From Sipunculus nudus (lineage: Eukaryota > Annelida > Sipuncula > Golfingiida > Sipunculidae): a stretch of 64,000 nucleotides of DNA. Where the stretch lies: the NCBI GenBank assembly GCA_026874595.1, contig CM049308.1:14405501-14469500 (forward strand), written 5' to 3'. The notes under the pieces were generated by a model. The model worked only from the letters and a program-made list of their open reading frames with translations, searched no databases and had not been told where the DNA came from. Position 1 is the first letter of the stretch. Every line of letters starts with the position of its first letter. Below are positions 44,829 to 57,229 of this stretch, piece by piece. Made by a program: the position numbers and the translations under genes.

Positions 44829-47455
44829 AGCTCAGCTGACTATAAGTCATCTGAGCTATAGTCGTGGTCCATTGTCCGTCGTCCGTCCGTCTGTCCGTCC
44901 GTCCGTCCGTCCGTCCGTAGATGTGGCACGTTTTGAAACCGTAAGACCTAGGAATCCAAAATTCGGCATAATGTTAGATGTTCCCAAGATCTCCTACCAA
45001 GCCGAAAACTGGGTCTTTGCAACTTTGTTCCTTTGAGAAATTAAGGAAAAACCTCAATTTTTTATTAAAAACCTATTTTCACACTTTAGGACTGCCTAAT
45101 ATCAAAACCACTCATCTGTTTTTCCTCATATTTACCATAAATATTCCTCTATATAGTTCCTATGTACATGCCAGAAATTATGTCTGTATTATTTAATTTA
45201 AAAAAGTTCTGGGCCCAAACATAATGCATTTTGAAAAATATAAGGAAAGATATTTGATCACTTAACACAAAAAATGTTAAAGCTGTGGACCTTTTTTCCA
45301 GTAATATAACTTTAATTAATCAATATTAAACTGTATACCCAAAATTAGATGAAAATCCTTTAAATTTTTTAAAATATTAATAAAAATAAAAAATTGGTAC
45401 CTTAAATTTTGCCCAACTTTGACCATGGCACGTTTTTTTCCTGTAAGTACTGTGGATTTAATTTTCACAGCATGTTTTTGTCAGCATTTCAACTGTTAAC
45501 ACCAAAAATTTGAAACCAGTTGATCAAAAACTGTAGATTTTAATAAAGTTTTCAGGCACCTTGTAACATATTGTTTACATCAAGCTAGTGTTATGCAGTT
45601 TGCAAAAGCTCAGCTCCCCAGCTTCAGCTCTAAGTTCCTTAAATTCAGCATACAGTTAGATGTCTCCAAAATCCCCTACCATGCCAAGAATTTGGTCACT
45701 AGGACTTAATACCTTCAAGATATTAATGAAAAACTTCATTTTTCCATTAAAAACCCATTGTTACACTTCAAGACTGCCTAATATCAAAACCACTGATCTG
45801 ACTTTAATCATAAACAATATACATATTTTTCATTCTCTATGCACATCCCAGAATGATGTCAGTATTGCGTAATTGTTTTAAGTTATGGGCCCAAACATAA
45901 TGCACTTTGTAAAAAATCAAGAAATATATTTACTCCCTTAACAAGGGCATTGCTAGAGATTTTTTTGTCAGGGATGTAACATTATTTAATCAAGATTCAA
46001 TTGAATACCCAAAATTAGTTCTGAATTTTTCAAATTTTATAAGTTATTAGTATAAATATAAAATTAGTACCTTAAATTTTGCCCAACTGTGACCATGGCA
46101 CGTTTGTTTCCCGTGAGCACTGTTGATATAATTTTCATATCATGCACACATAAGGATTTCAGCTTTTTAGTTTAGAAAGCTGAAAGAAATTGGCCAAAAA
46201 TTGTAGCTTTTATTAATGTTTTTTATGAGACCCTGTCAGACTTTGGCTCTCTCCAGCCCCTCTTGAGTCACCTGTATGTTGACCTTGTTGACCTTTCATC
46301 AAATTATGCACGCTTGAGGCGAGGCATACAGGAATCCAGGCAGCTTATGGCCAGCCACAGTTGATCCAGGTGTCCAACCCAACTCATCTAGTAGTTTTAA
46401 CCAACAACATAACAATAAACAACAAATTAATAAATTTTTATTGGTTTTTAATAACAAATTAAAGAAAAATAGAAAAGGAATTTGTTAGTTTATAATAACA
46501 GGAAATTAACTTGCAGTTACTGATGATATAAGGATCTTGTATCCATGGGTAGAATGTCACATATTCCAAATAACACCATGCAGTCACCTATGGCATTTTT
46601 CAGTTCAATTTTAATGATAAAGAAGTAAATCATATTATTCATTACTAATCATTAGGGATCATATGAAGGAAATTAATGATAGACAAAGATGCAGTTGATA
46701 ATATTAATGTAGATTCCCACTGTGTCTAGTGTGTACATTGATGTGAAATTAGTCCAAAATGAATTTTTTACAGTTATTTTTTAATATAAATAAAAGCCAT
46801 AAAACCAGGTACTTATGATCATTATTTAAATGTGTGAATTTTGTATATTCTGGGTTCTCAACATCATTGTTTGGTGAAAATTGAATAAATACCAGACATG
46901 GTGTGAATACTTTGTAATTGTATTTAAATACGAATTTGATTATGTACTCCATTATAAAATTTCTTGCATAAAGAATGGGAATTCAGGTAAAAATGAAAGT
47001 ATATGAATACTCGTGCAGATACTTTCAAAATGTATTCATGAATGCATTCATGAATATATTCTTTAATATTATTTTAATAATCATATCAGTTATATTTCAT
47101 TTTAAAAAATCATATGATTCTCTTATTATTTTTAATAAAAATTATATTTGGGACAATATTTGTAATTTTTTTTAATAAATAGTTAAACTCTTATATTATA
47201 TGTTCTGCTTATAAGTTATATGGCCAAGTCAAAAACTGTGTGACAGTAGTACTCCAGTTGTTAATAAAATAAATGAAATCAATCCTCTTCCCTGTCTCCA
47301 AAGGTTCCATCAAAATCATACATAAGCTAAACAACAACAACTCATAATACAGCTTATATTTATTACCACACAAAACCAGCATGTGCCTCATTTCTAAATA
47401 ATATTTTTTTATAATATATAACAGCTGAGCGTCGTGACCCATAGGTCCCTTGTTT
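44829..47455 (+). mobile_element. Family C hairpin-ended element, full-length copy (C3)
   Basis: 5' hairpin at 44829-44857 (loop ATA), (CCGT)n tract, core monomers with the marker near 44974 and 45655 (681 bp apart), a 3' unique region and the terminus CAGCTGAGCGTCGTGACCCA then TAGGTCCCTTGTTT. Length 2.63 kb, close to copy C2. It abuts copy C4 directly. No coding potential. Confidence 0.75.
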
Positions 47456-47529
47456 AACTCAGCTGACTGTAAGTCATCTGAGCTATAGCGATCACTCTTT
47501 GTCCGTCGTCCGTCCGGCCGTCTGTCCGT

Positions 47530-49062
47530 TAACAGGGCACAAGTCGTAACCACTGGATTTAGAACCTCGTAACTTGGGATTCTGAGAGGTCCATGAAAAA
47601 TCTCCTTGGAAACCAGAAATTAGGTCTCTGTTACCCATATCCTTCGAGCTATGGGGCCCCAAAGTACCCCCCAGAAAAGTAAAAAATTTCATACAAAAAC
47701 TTCAATGTCTCATTAACTACTTGACTGATGGTCATGATTTTTGGCATACATATTGATCATGAGATTTTCCATCACTTCCTGCAGACTGGTGGCGCCACCT
47801 GTATTTTTCGATTTTTTACAAATTTTTTTCTCTATTTTTGAGACCTTTAAAAATGTGAACATCTGTTAACAAGGCACAAATCTTAAAGACTGGACCTAGA
47901 ATCTTAATTCTTGACACACTGAGAGGTCCATGAAAAATCTCCTTGGAAACCAGAAATTAGGACTCTGTTACCCATATCCTTTGAGCTATGGGGCCCCAAA
48001 GTACCCCCCAGAAAAGTGAAAAATTTCATACAAAAACTTCAATATCTCATTAACTACTTGACTGATGGTCATGATTTTTGGCATACATATTGATCATGAG
48101 ATGTACCATCACTTCCTGCAGACTGGTGGCACCACCTGTATTTTTTTATTTTTTACGAATTTTTTTCTCTATTTTCAAGACCTTTAAAAATGAAAACATC
48201 TGTAAACCAGGCACAAATCCTAATGACTGGACCTAGAATCTTAATTCTTGACACACTGAGTGGTCCATGAAAAATCTCCTTGGAAACCAGAAATTAGGTC
48301 TCTGTTACCCATATCCTTAGAGCTATGGGGCCCCAAAGTACCCCCCAGAATAGTAAAAAATTTCATACAAAAACTGCAATATCTCAATAACTACATCACT
48401 GATGGTCATGATTTTTGGCATACATATTGATCATGAGATGTTCCTTCAGTTCTTGCAGACTGGTGGCGCCACCTGTATTGTTCAATTTTTTACGATTTTT
48501 TCCTCTATTTTTTAGATCTTTAAGGATGCTGTCATCTGTTAACTTGGCACAAAACATAAAGACTGGACCTAGAATCTTCATTCTTGACACACTGAGAGGT
48601 CAATGAAAAATCTCCTTGGAAACCAGAAATTAGGTCTCTGTTACCCATATCCTTTGAGCTATGGGGCCCCATAACCCCCCAGAAAAGTAAAAAATTTCAT
48701 ACAAAAACTTCAATATCTCATTAACTACATCACTGATGGTCAAGATTTTTGGCATAAATATTGATCATAAGATGTTCCATCAGTTCCTGCAGACTGGTGG
48801 CACCACCTGTATTTTTCAATTTTTACGAACTGTTTTCTCTATTTTTGAGACCTTTAAAAATGTGAACAGCTGTTAACAGGGCACAAAACATAAAGACTGG
48901 ACCTAGAATCAATCTTGACACACTGAGAGATCCATGAAAAATCTCCTTGGAAACCAGAAATTAGGACTCTGTTACCCATATCCTTAAAGTTATGGGGCCA
49001 CAAAGTACCCCCACAGAAAAGTCAAAAATTTCATACAAAAACTTCAATATCTCATTAACTAC
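47530..49062 (+). repeat. 335-bp satellite array
   Basis: The phrase GTTAACAGGGCACAA recurs near 47527, 47866, 48200, 48537 and 48870. Each unit carries AAATCTCCTTGGAAACCAGA, CTATGGGGCCCCAAAGTACC, CATGATTTTTGGCATACATA and GGTGGCGCCACC or GGTGGCACCACC (48125 and 48796 have the A variant; 47788 and 48462 the perfect form). About 4.5 copies, high similarity, suggesting recent homogenisation. Confidence 0.9.
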
Positions 49063-51148
49063 AACACGATTTTTCTGAAACTTACACCAATTATCGGGTC
49101 ACATGTGAACTGGTGCCTAACCAATTTGCGTTGACCTCTGACCTTTCCTGTCTGCCAAGTGTCCATTTGTGCGTCTGTTTCATCACATGAACCCTCATAT
49201 CTCAGGAACCGTTTGACCGATCAGGAAATAAAATTTATACAAATGTAGTCCTTGGATAGCTTTATAACATACACAAAAAAATGGTGGCGCCACCTGTAAC
49301 CCTGTTTGCACAGTGTCCATCTGTTCATCTGCCTTGCGTTAAAATCACTCATATCTCTAGAGTGAATTGACTAATTCACCTGAAATTCGGCATGCTTATA
49401 CTTCCTGGATAGCTTTCTTGATTTTATGACAGGTGGCGCCACCTATATTCACATTTACGTTGCAGACATCCAAGCTCATATCTCGGGAACTGTTTGACCT
49501 ATCAGGAAATAAAATTTATACAAATGTAGCCCTTGGATAGCTTTATAACATACACAAAAAAATTGGAGGGGCCACCTGTAACCATGTTTGCACAGTGTCC
49601 ATCTGTTCATCTGCCTTGCATTAAAATCACTCATTTCTCTGCAGTGAATTGACTAATTCACCTGAAATTCGGCATGCTTATACATCCTGGATAGCTTTCT
49701 TGATTTTATGATAGATGGCGCCACCTAAAATCTAGTTAACGCTGCACACATCCAAGCTTATATCTCAGGAACAGTTTGACTGATTGGGCCAAAATTGTCT
49801 ATGTGTTTAGATCTCACATAGGTCCTAATCATACAAAACTGGAGTTGCCACCTGCAACCATTTTTGCACAGTGTCTGTCTGTTTGTCTGCCATGGGATAA
49901 TGTCACTCATATCTCGGCAGTGGTTTGACGTATCTGCCTAAAATTTTGCAGCTGTATACATTCATGATAGCTTTCTTGATTTTATGACAGGTGGCGCCAC
50001 CTACACTATAGTTTACGCTGAAGACATCCAAGCTCATATCTCAGGAACCGTTTGACTGATTGGGCCAAAATTTTGCATGTGTATAGATCTCACATAGGTC
50101 TTTATCATACACAAAACTGGAGGGGCCACCTGCAACCATTTTTGCACATTTTGCACAGCGTCTGTCTGTTTGTCTGCTGAGGCCTAAAATCACTCATTTC
50201 TCTGTAGTGGTTTGACATAACTGCCTAAAGTTTTGCAGGTTTATACATCCTGGACAGCTTTCTTGATTTTATGACAGGTGGCGCCACCTAAATTCATGTT
50301 AATGCTGCACACATCCAAGCTCATATCTCAGGAACAGTTTGACTGATTGGGCCAAAATTGTCTATGTGTTTAGATCTCACATAGGTCTTTATCATACAAA
50401 ACTGGAGTTGCCACCTGCAACCATTTTTGCACAGTGTCTGTCTGTTTGTCTGCTATGGGATAATGTCACTCATATCTCAGCAGTGGTTTATTGTATCTGC
50501 CTAAAATGTTGCAGCTTTATACATCCTGGATAGCTTTCTTGATTTTATGACAGGTGGCGCCACCTACATTCTAGTTTACGCTGCAGACATCCAAGCTCAT
50601 ATCTCGGGAACCGTTTGAACGATTGGGCCAAAATTTTGCATGTGTATAGATCTCACATAGGTCTTTATCATACACAAAACTGGAGGGGCCACATGCAACC
50701 ATTTTTGCAAATTTTGCACAGCTTCTGTCTGTTTGTCTGCTGAGGCCTAAAATCACTCATTTCTCTATAGTGGTTTGACATGACTGCCTAAAATTTTGCA
50801 GGTTTATGCATCCTGGACAGCTTTCTTGATTTTATGACAGGTGGCGCCACCTAAATTCTAGTTTGCACGGTGTCTGTCTGTTTGTCTGCCGTGGGTTATA
50901 ATCACTCATACACATGTAGTGGTTTGACTTTTCTGCCTAAAATTTCGCATATGTATACAACTTGAACAGCTTTTTGGATTTGTAGTAGGTGGCACAACCT
51001 ACATACACATTAAGGCTGCAGACATTCAGCTAATATGCGACATACCTCACTCTATTTCCCCTTGCCACTCAATCCATGCCTCACTTCACCCGTTCCACTC
51101 TGATTTTGGCGGATACACATAGTCACTTGTGGGCTACCCATGTTCTAG
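49063..51148 (+). mobile_element. Non-autonomous Helitron, copy 2, nested in C4
   Basis: Body and 3' end match copies 1 and 3. The array has about seven dimers with palindrome cores at 49283, 49432, 49565 (variant), 49714 (variant), 49841 (variant), 49990, 50119 (variant) and on to about 50838. It ends ...TGTTCTAG at 51148 followed by T. The 3' hairpin is degraded (AGTCACTTGTGGGCT). The 5' hairpin is missing: the first recognisable Helitron sequence is TCGGGTCACATGTGAACTGG at about 49098, preceded by ~35 bp of unknown origin, so the 5' end was deleted or replaced. Confidence 0.75.
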
Positions 51149-51332
51149 TTTTTAAAGCTTACACATTTTTTCTCCATTTATAGATATATAAATACAGACT
51201 TAATCTTGGCCTGTTGGTTAATCTGTTTGATGCTTCAGTTGAATGAGTATATACTACCATTCTGATGATAAAATTTCCTTTTGTGAATCTCTTCCCAGTC
51301 AGCTGAGCGTCATGACCCATGGGTCACTTGTT

Positions 51333-53198
51333 AATTAGCTCATATTACTTTCAGTCAATCTCCAATATCTAAATAACTAATGCATTGATTGCCATGATTC
51401 TTTATATATATGTCGAAGCCCAGATCTGGTCCGATTTAAAACTGGGGCTGTCCAGATAAAAGTTTTGATCTTGGCCAGTCCAGATTAAAATCCTGACTTC
51501 ATGATTGAAATCTGGTTTAGACTAATTTTCATTATACTGGGCCCGCCCTGATTAGAATTTTGATCTGGGCCAGTCCAGTTAACAATCCTGTGGTGGACTG
51601 ATTTTAAAACTGGGCAAACCCAAATCAGAATCCTAATCTACACCTGGGCTGGCTTTGGTCACACTATATTTACGTAGCTGGCCTTTAATCAATTCAAAGA
51701 ATGTGCAAAATATTGTAAGTCCATAATTATTAATATTTTGTAAATTTATTTCATATTCTATTAAAATGCCAATGGATGGACCCCTGTCATATGTATGTTG
51801 TAATTTAACCGCTAATGTGAAATGACTAACATATAATGATAAAATGATCATGTTAAACATTGGTAATTTTAAAGCTGAAAACTATAAACATAGCTTGCAG
51901 ATTATTTGCATTAACTCAACAAACCAAAACAAAATTTAATCAATAATTATTAATATATATTACCCGATGTAAAGCTTGTTATCCAGGACCTGTAAATTAA
52001 TAATTTACCCAGCCATTTACTCACCACAGGATTGTAATATTGACTGACCTAGATCAAAATTCTAATCTTGGCTGGCCCAGTTTAAAATTAGACGAGACCA
52101 GGTTTCAATCCTGAAGTCTAAACCACAGGATTGTAATCTGGACTGGCTCAGATCAAAATATTAATCTGGGTTGGCCCAGTTTAAATTTGGTCTGGCCAAG
52201 AACAAAATTTTGATCTGGGCAGGTCTAGATCAACACTAATCTGGGCTGGCCCGGTTTTAAATTGGACCATATAGTAGTCTTAGCCTTGACATGAATATCT
52301 ATCAAATAGTGTTTAATCATTTCCTGAAAGCTGGTGGTGCCATCTGTATTTTTTCTTATTTTTAAGTATTTTTTTCTATTTTTGAGACCTTCAGATGAAG
52401 CAGTTCGTTTGTAACAGGGCACAAAGGGTAACTTGTACATACAGGGAGGTCCTAGGCTAATCTCCTTGGAAACCTGCAATTAGGTCATGGTGACATATAT
52501 TTTGCAAACTACAGGCTGAACTTTTGAGCACCCAGTCAGTCATACTGGAAAAATTATATCTGCTAGGCTTAGAAACTTTTAACATGACATTCAAGGAGGT
52601 CCTGGGTAAATCTTCATGGAAACCTGAAATTAGGTCAAGGTGACCTATATATTGTGACTGCAAATCAGATGTGCACAAATTGTGCTTAATCTGCTTAGCC
52701 TAGAATGTTCAAATGTAATAACTAGGAAGTCTTGGGCAATTCCATAGAAACCTGATATTTTAGGTAATGATGACCGATATTTAGTGTGCTACCAGCAAAA
52801 ACATCTAGGAAAATCTCCATGGAAACCTGAAATTAGATCATAGCGATCTATTCCTGGCCAAAATCATTTTAAGCTCCCAGAGAGTCAGACAGGGTACACA
52901 ACTTTACTGTTAGACCTAGAATCGTATGTCTTGACATCCAGGGATGTCCTACAAAAAAAATGTGCTTGGTCATTTTAAGCACAGCTGACTGCATGCAAAA
53001 AGGCTAGATTTCATGGGAACAGCTGGATATATTATCATAAAACTTTTTCTTCTTGTTGATTTTGAAAAACTCAAATATCTACAGTAAACAGCGGATACCA
53101 CCTACAAAATTTCATACAAAATACCATACAATACCATACCATACAAAATGAATGTCTTCCTAGTCAGCAAGGCATCATGACCCATGGGTTACTTGTTT
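51333..53198 (+). repeat. Diverged family C copy with its own minisatellite
   Basis: Starts TTAGCTCATATTACTTTCAG, a decayed 5' end, includes AATCTCCATGGAAACCTGAA and related monomer phrases between 52270 and 53160, and ends CAGCAAGGCATCATGACCCA then TGGGTTACTTGTTTT (palindrome half lost). It abuts copy C4, so it is another unit of the same head-to-tail cluster. Confidence 0.6.
51420..52260. repeat. Degenerate 'ctgggc(t)ggcccagttTaAa' minisatellite
   Basis: Phrases such as GATCTGGGCCAGTCCAGTTA and AATCTGGGTTGGCCCAGTTT recur every 25-35 bp, with imperfect palindromic symmetry around TGGnCCA. Copies between 51640 and 52010 are interrupted by AT-rich sequence. Confidence 0.65.
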
Positions 53199-53259
53199 TA
53201 CATTTTTAACCCTACACGGAGCAAAATTGTTGTTTTCATTCAATATGGTGTGTTTGTGT

Positions 53260-53520
53260 TTGCAAGTTTTTGAAGAACAGTGTCACAGATGACAGCATAA
53301 AGCATGGTGGGAAGGAGGGGGGGGGGGGGGTCTTTATGGTTGTTGTTTGTTGTGTTTATTGTAAAGGCCAACAATACCACTATTTCCAGGGCATATATCA
53401 AAATATGTTCAAAATAAGTTCCCAGTAAAAACACAGGTTTAATTAACATTCCATGGCACCCCATTTGAACACTATTTTCTGGACAGGTTTTGCATCCCAA
53501 TATCAGACGCTTTTAATTTT
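53260..53520. repeat. Dispersed repeat copy 1
   Basis: Shares TGGTTGTTGTTTGTTGT, AGTTCCCAG(T)AAAACACAGG, and TTTGAACACTAT followed by CTTTTAAT with 55555-55775 in the same order. A G homopolymer (53317-53330) sits near its start. No TIR or ORF recognised. Confidence 0.6.
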
Positions 53521-55554
53521 CTTTTCTTGTACTTCATGATCAGTCTGCTTCAGAAAGCCACATAACTGTTACAGTATATAATAAGTTATATTGTAAGACC
53601 TTCATAAATTTGCACTGTTCTTGTGTTGTACGGATTGAACTGGTGAAATGTTGGTGAAAGGGCTTATTTTTAACAACAAATCCAAACATCTGAGACACTT
53701 TGTTAAATCTTAAATTCAGAAAATATTAATTTATATTTTTGTGCTGTGTCAGCTCAAGGCAAGGGAAAATTGATTGCTCTTCAGGAAAAAAGGAGATCAT
53801 GGGTTTTTTGTACATCTTTCCCCCACCAAAGAACTGCTACAGAATCTGACTTACCATCTGGAAGAGAAGCTGATATTTATATGACAAAGAATGTGCTTGG
53901 ACCAGGAAAGGATTTGTTTAGATTTTTATCCAGGATATACCTGCAGGGCTTTATCAACTCTTTCTTGCTGCAAGGTGTACCTGCCAGAATAATACAAAAT
54001 CCTTCTCTTGGTGTTAATCCTAGTCTAGGCAGCTGAGAATACATGACTTGGTAGACATTTCATGTAGACTATTTGATACCAGTCATATGGAGAACTGCAC
54101 TGCATGGAATCTGAAATTAAACAAATATGCAGGAAGATTTACAAATATGGTTTGATTTATTTGAGAATGTACTCATACAACCTGAGGGGTTGATCTGAGG
54201 CACATTCTCTGATGTCAGAGGGACAACATTTCTGCTAGTTGAGAGGTTAAATTGCCACTTCATATAAATCAGTATTGTATTTAATTAGAAATGGAATAGA
54301 TTGTATTAGAATTTATTCAGGTTACCTCCCAATGTAAACCAACTTTTTTTCCCCCCAACATGTACCTGTCATAATAGTACCAAAATCTTCCACCAGATGC
54401 CAGTCCTAGAAGAGCCCTTGCTGTTACACAGGTATACAAACAGTTTAATCCTCATACAAAAAAGTATTCTGTGTGATATTGATTCTTCTCCATTGTTTCT
54501 GTTCATGCCCATAATGTCAAGAAAAATTTCATTTAAATCTGTCTGTAACTTTTGAGATATCTTGTACCCAGTCAATAATTATATATAATATAAAACACTG
54601 ATATTAAGCAACTTTGACTGACTGTAGCTGTAGTGTTTTGTCATGAACTCAGTCAAACCCCAAGAAGAATTAATAACACAATCTCAGTTTGATAACTTGA
54701 AGCCTTTCTGTTGACTGTTGATCAAATTCGTAAACTAATTACTATGCCCCCTTTTTTTCATGAAATGAATGATAAATGGTCTGGAACCATGAGTTCACTT
54801 GTTCTTAGAAATGTTTGCTAATCAGGAATCATCCAAGAGATTTGTTTTTGGAACATGATATGAAGGTTAATCATTTATCCACACTTGCTTTGTGTTTAAT
54901 GAACTCAAATAATACTCATCTAACTGGAGGAGGCTCCCATAAATTCACAGATTAGGAGGGTCCTTTTTATACTAGTTAATGAAATAGTAATATTTATTGA
55001 AGTGATAATGTACATAATTTCTATCATTATTCAGAATGGAGTTTGGTAAAGATTAACTAGGTGAATTACAGCTTATGGGTCCCTGGTCCACCTGTAAAAA
55101 TAGGAGACACTAAAAAACACTGCAGACAGGTAGGTAGCTGAGTGTTTTATTCAAGCAGGGAGTATTCCCCTTAGCTATCTCCCCTTGTATCTTCTGATGA
55201 TGAAATATTTACATTTTCTTTATTTGTTTGAGACACATTTTTAACTAGTGAGAAGTGAAGTTTATTGTTTTAACTCGATTCTGTGTATGTACACATCCAA
55301 AAGTTATTCTAAGAACAGATTTTATTGAAATTTATCATATAAGTTGGTATTGTGAAAATCTCCATGAAGTTCAATTTTGGCGTAAAGCAAAGTTTAAATA
55401 ACCTGGGAAAGAGTGTGTTATTGGTTTTATAGCACATATTTTATACTAGGACATAGCATGTGGCGATATGACCATCTTTAGAGTGCAGGTCATGATGTCA
55501 CAGAGGACAATGACATAACTCCAGGTGCTGTTTCCCTGAAAGGTGTCAGTAAAC
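53521..55554. other. No recognised gene
   Basis: An ATG-less frame at 53746-54036 follows an acceptor-like ttgtgctgtgtcag but has no recognisable protein. GTACCTGCCAGAATAATACA (53979) and GTACCTGTCATAATAGTACC (54363) are similar segments ~385 bp apart, suggesting an old duplication. Confidence 0.35.
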
Positions 55555-55775
55555 CAACTTCATGGGGGCAGGGGGCATGGTTGTTGTTTGTTGTATTAAT
55601 AGTCAAAGACAGCAATACCATGATGCCCAGGGTGTCTTTCAAATATTTTCAGTTAAAAAGTTCCCAGGATTAACACAGGTTTAACTATTATTCCAAGGCA
55701 TCAGCTTTGAACACTATCAAGATTCTATGCAGGGTTTGCTTCCCCATATAGGTCTCTTTTAATTTATAATGTACA
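55555..55775. repeat. Dispersed repeat copy 2
   Basis: Same order of phrases as 53260-53520: TGGTTGTTGTTTGTTGTATT, GCCCAGGGTGTCTTTCAAAT, AAGTTCCCAGGATTAACACA, TTTGAACACTATCAAG, CTCTTTTAATTTATAATG. About 220 bp. Confidence 0.6.
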
Positions 55776-55967
55776 GATGATAAAAATATTAATGCTTAAC
55801 TTGAGTAATACAACAATATTCTGTTTGAATGATATGTCATGAGACAATATACAGAAAAAGTTTTATTGATCAGTACCATTGGAACAGCTGCATTCTTGGT
55901 GGAAGGTTGGTCTTTAATCTATAAACAAAAATATACTTGTTTTATCATATTGAGAGTGAAATTTTGG

Positions 55968-56140
55968 TACAGTGAAACCTGTGTTAGGAGACCACCCTTG
56001 GGACTGGCCAAAAGTAGTCTTAATTCACAGGTGGTCTTATCAGATAGGTCAGTTATAACCAGTGTGGATGCTCTTCAGTTCACCAAAGGGTTTTTTCATA
56101 GACAGGTGGTCTTAAAACATGAGGTATACTTGTAGACAGA
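55968..56140. repeat. Dispersed 'aggtggtctta' repeat
   Basis: TACAGTGAAACCTGTGTTAG, then GAGACCACCCTTGGGACTGG, and ACAGGTGGTCTTATCAGATA. The phrase CAGGTGGTCTTA occurs twice (56029 and 56103). Related to 39808-39995 and to 63880-63940. Confidence 0.5.
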
Positions 56141-57229
56141 TTCCATATATATATATGTTTTATCAGGAGAACTGCTCATCACAGCTCTATAAAATACAGA
56201 TGCAGGGCATGTGAATATATTTTTCAGCTGCTGCTTGTATATTTCTGTCAAAACATCTGTTATGGATCTCAGGCTCCATTAGTTTGTAATATATTGTCTT
56301 TCTTCACTCATTCTGCCTCCTAAAACAGGAGTGCACTTTGTATGAATATCAGGGCTTGCACAGACTCCTGAATTTCCTATACATCCTAAATTTTCCTGTG
56401 AAAAAATTGCCTCCTCTAATTTCCTATATTTTCCAGCAGTCAGGCCTAATTCTTCCATATTTTTCTATATTATTCACTGCATAATCATGTTTGCAATATA
56501 ACTGTTAATATTGAATGATTATTGTATAGACCTGTTATTATTGTAAACATTCCGCTCTTTTGTAGAACTGTACATTTAAATGTTGCATTAAAAAGTACAG
56601 GTATCTTGACCAATCAAACTGACTTTTAGATGTTGCTTGGAGAACTGATAGTCATGGTAATTAACCAGTTAAACATTATGATTATGCAGCTTAAACTCTT
56701 CTTATTTTTCCTAAATTTTCAGTTGAAAATTCTTATAAAATCCTGAATTTTTTCCTTTATTTCCTTTAATTCTAATGGAGCCTGTTGTGGAATGTTAACC
56801 ATTAAAATTATAAAATATTGACAAAACTATAAAGCTGTTGTCTGAGCCAACATGAACACCTCCGCCAAGACCCTAATAATAATTTTTGTTTTAGAACTAC
56901 ACAATGTCATGTTTCAGCAAACAAATTTCACCGGTACTCAGGCTCTAGACTGGAGACTCTCTCCAATACCAATGAATGGCTCTGACCTTTGGTTGGGATA
57001 AAGAAAATACTGTCTCACATTGAAAAAGAATCCTCTCATCAAACACATGTTATGGTGATCTAGATTACCTGCATTATTCTTTAGGTGTTACCCTTACCCT
57101 AATCAAAATTTCATAAAGATCTCTCATAACTTTTTGGGTTAAAATGATAACAGAAAAAAAAACAAATAAGCAACCAAGAGAAAATATAATACCTTGCAAC
57201 CTGGCAAGGCTCATAAGTAACCATCTAAA
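56141..57229. other. No recognised gene
   Basis: AT-rich. Short phrases with TTTCCTATATTTTCCAG and TTTCCTGTGAAAAAATTG recur around 56370-56470 and 56700-56770, possibly a decayed low-copy repeat. Nothing coding. Confidence 0.35.

Larger units (their letters stand above)
47456..51332 (+). mobile_element. Family C element with different core (C4), split by a Helitron
   Basis: The 5' hairpin (47456-47484, first base changed to give AACTCAG) and the 3' end CAGCTGAGCGTCATGACCCA plus palindrome TGACCCATGGGTCA (51313-51326) are the family C termini. The core is instead a 335-bp satellite. A Helitron occupies about 49063-51148. Sequence right of it (51149-51332) matches the 3' region of copy C5 (61560-61737), confirming that one element was interrupted. 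Confidence 0.75.

Noticed and set aside
53746-54036. 96-codon frame after an acceptor-like site
   Set aside because: No ATG, no recognisable protein, and part of it is similar to sequence ~385 bp downstream, suggesting a repeat.
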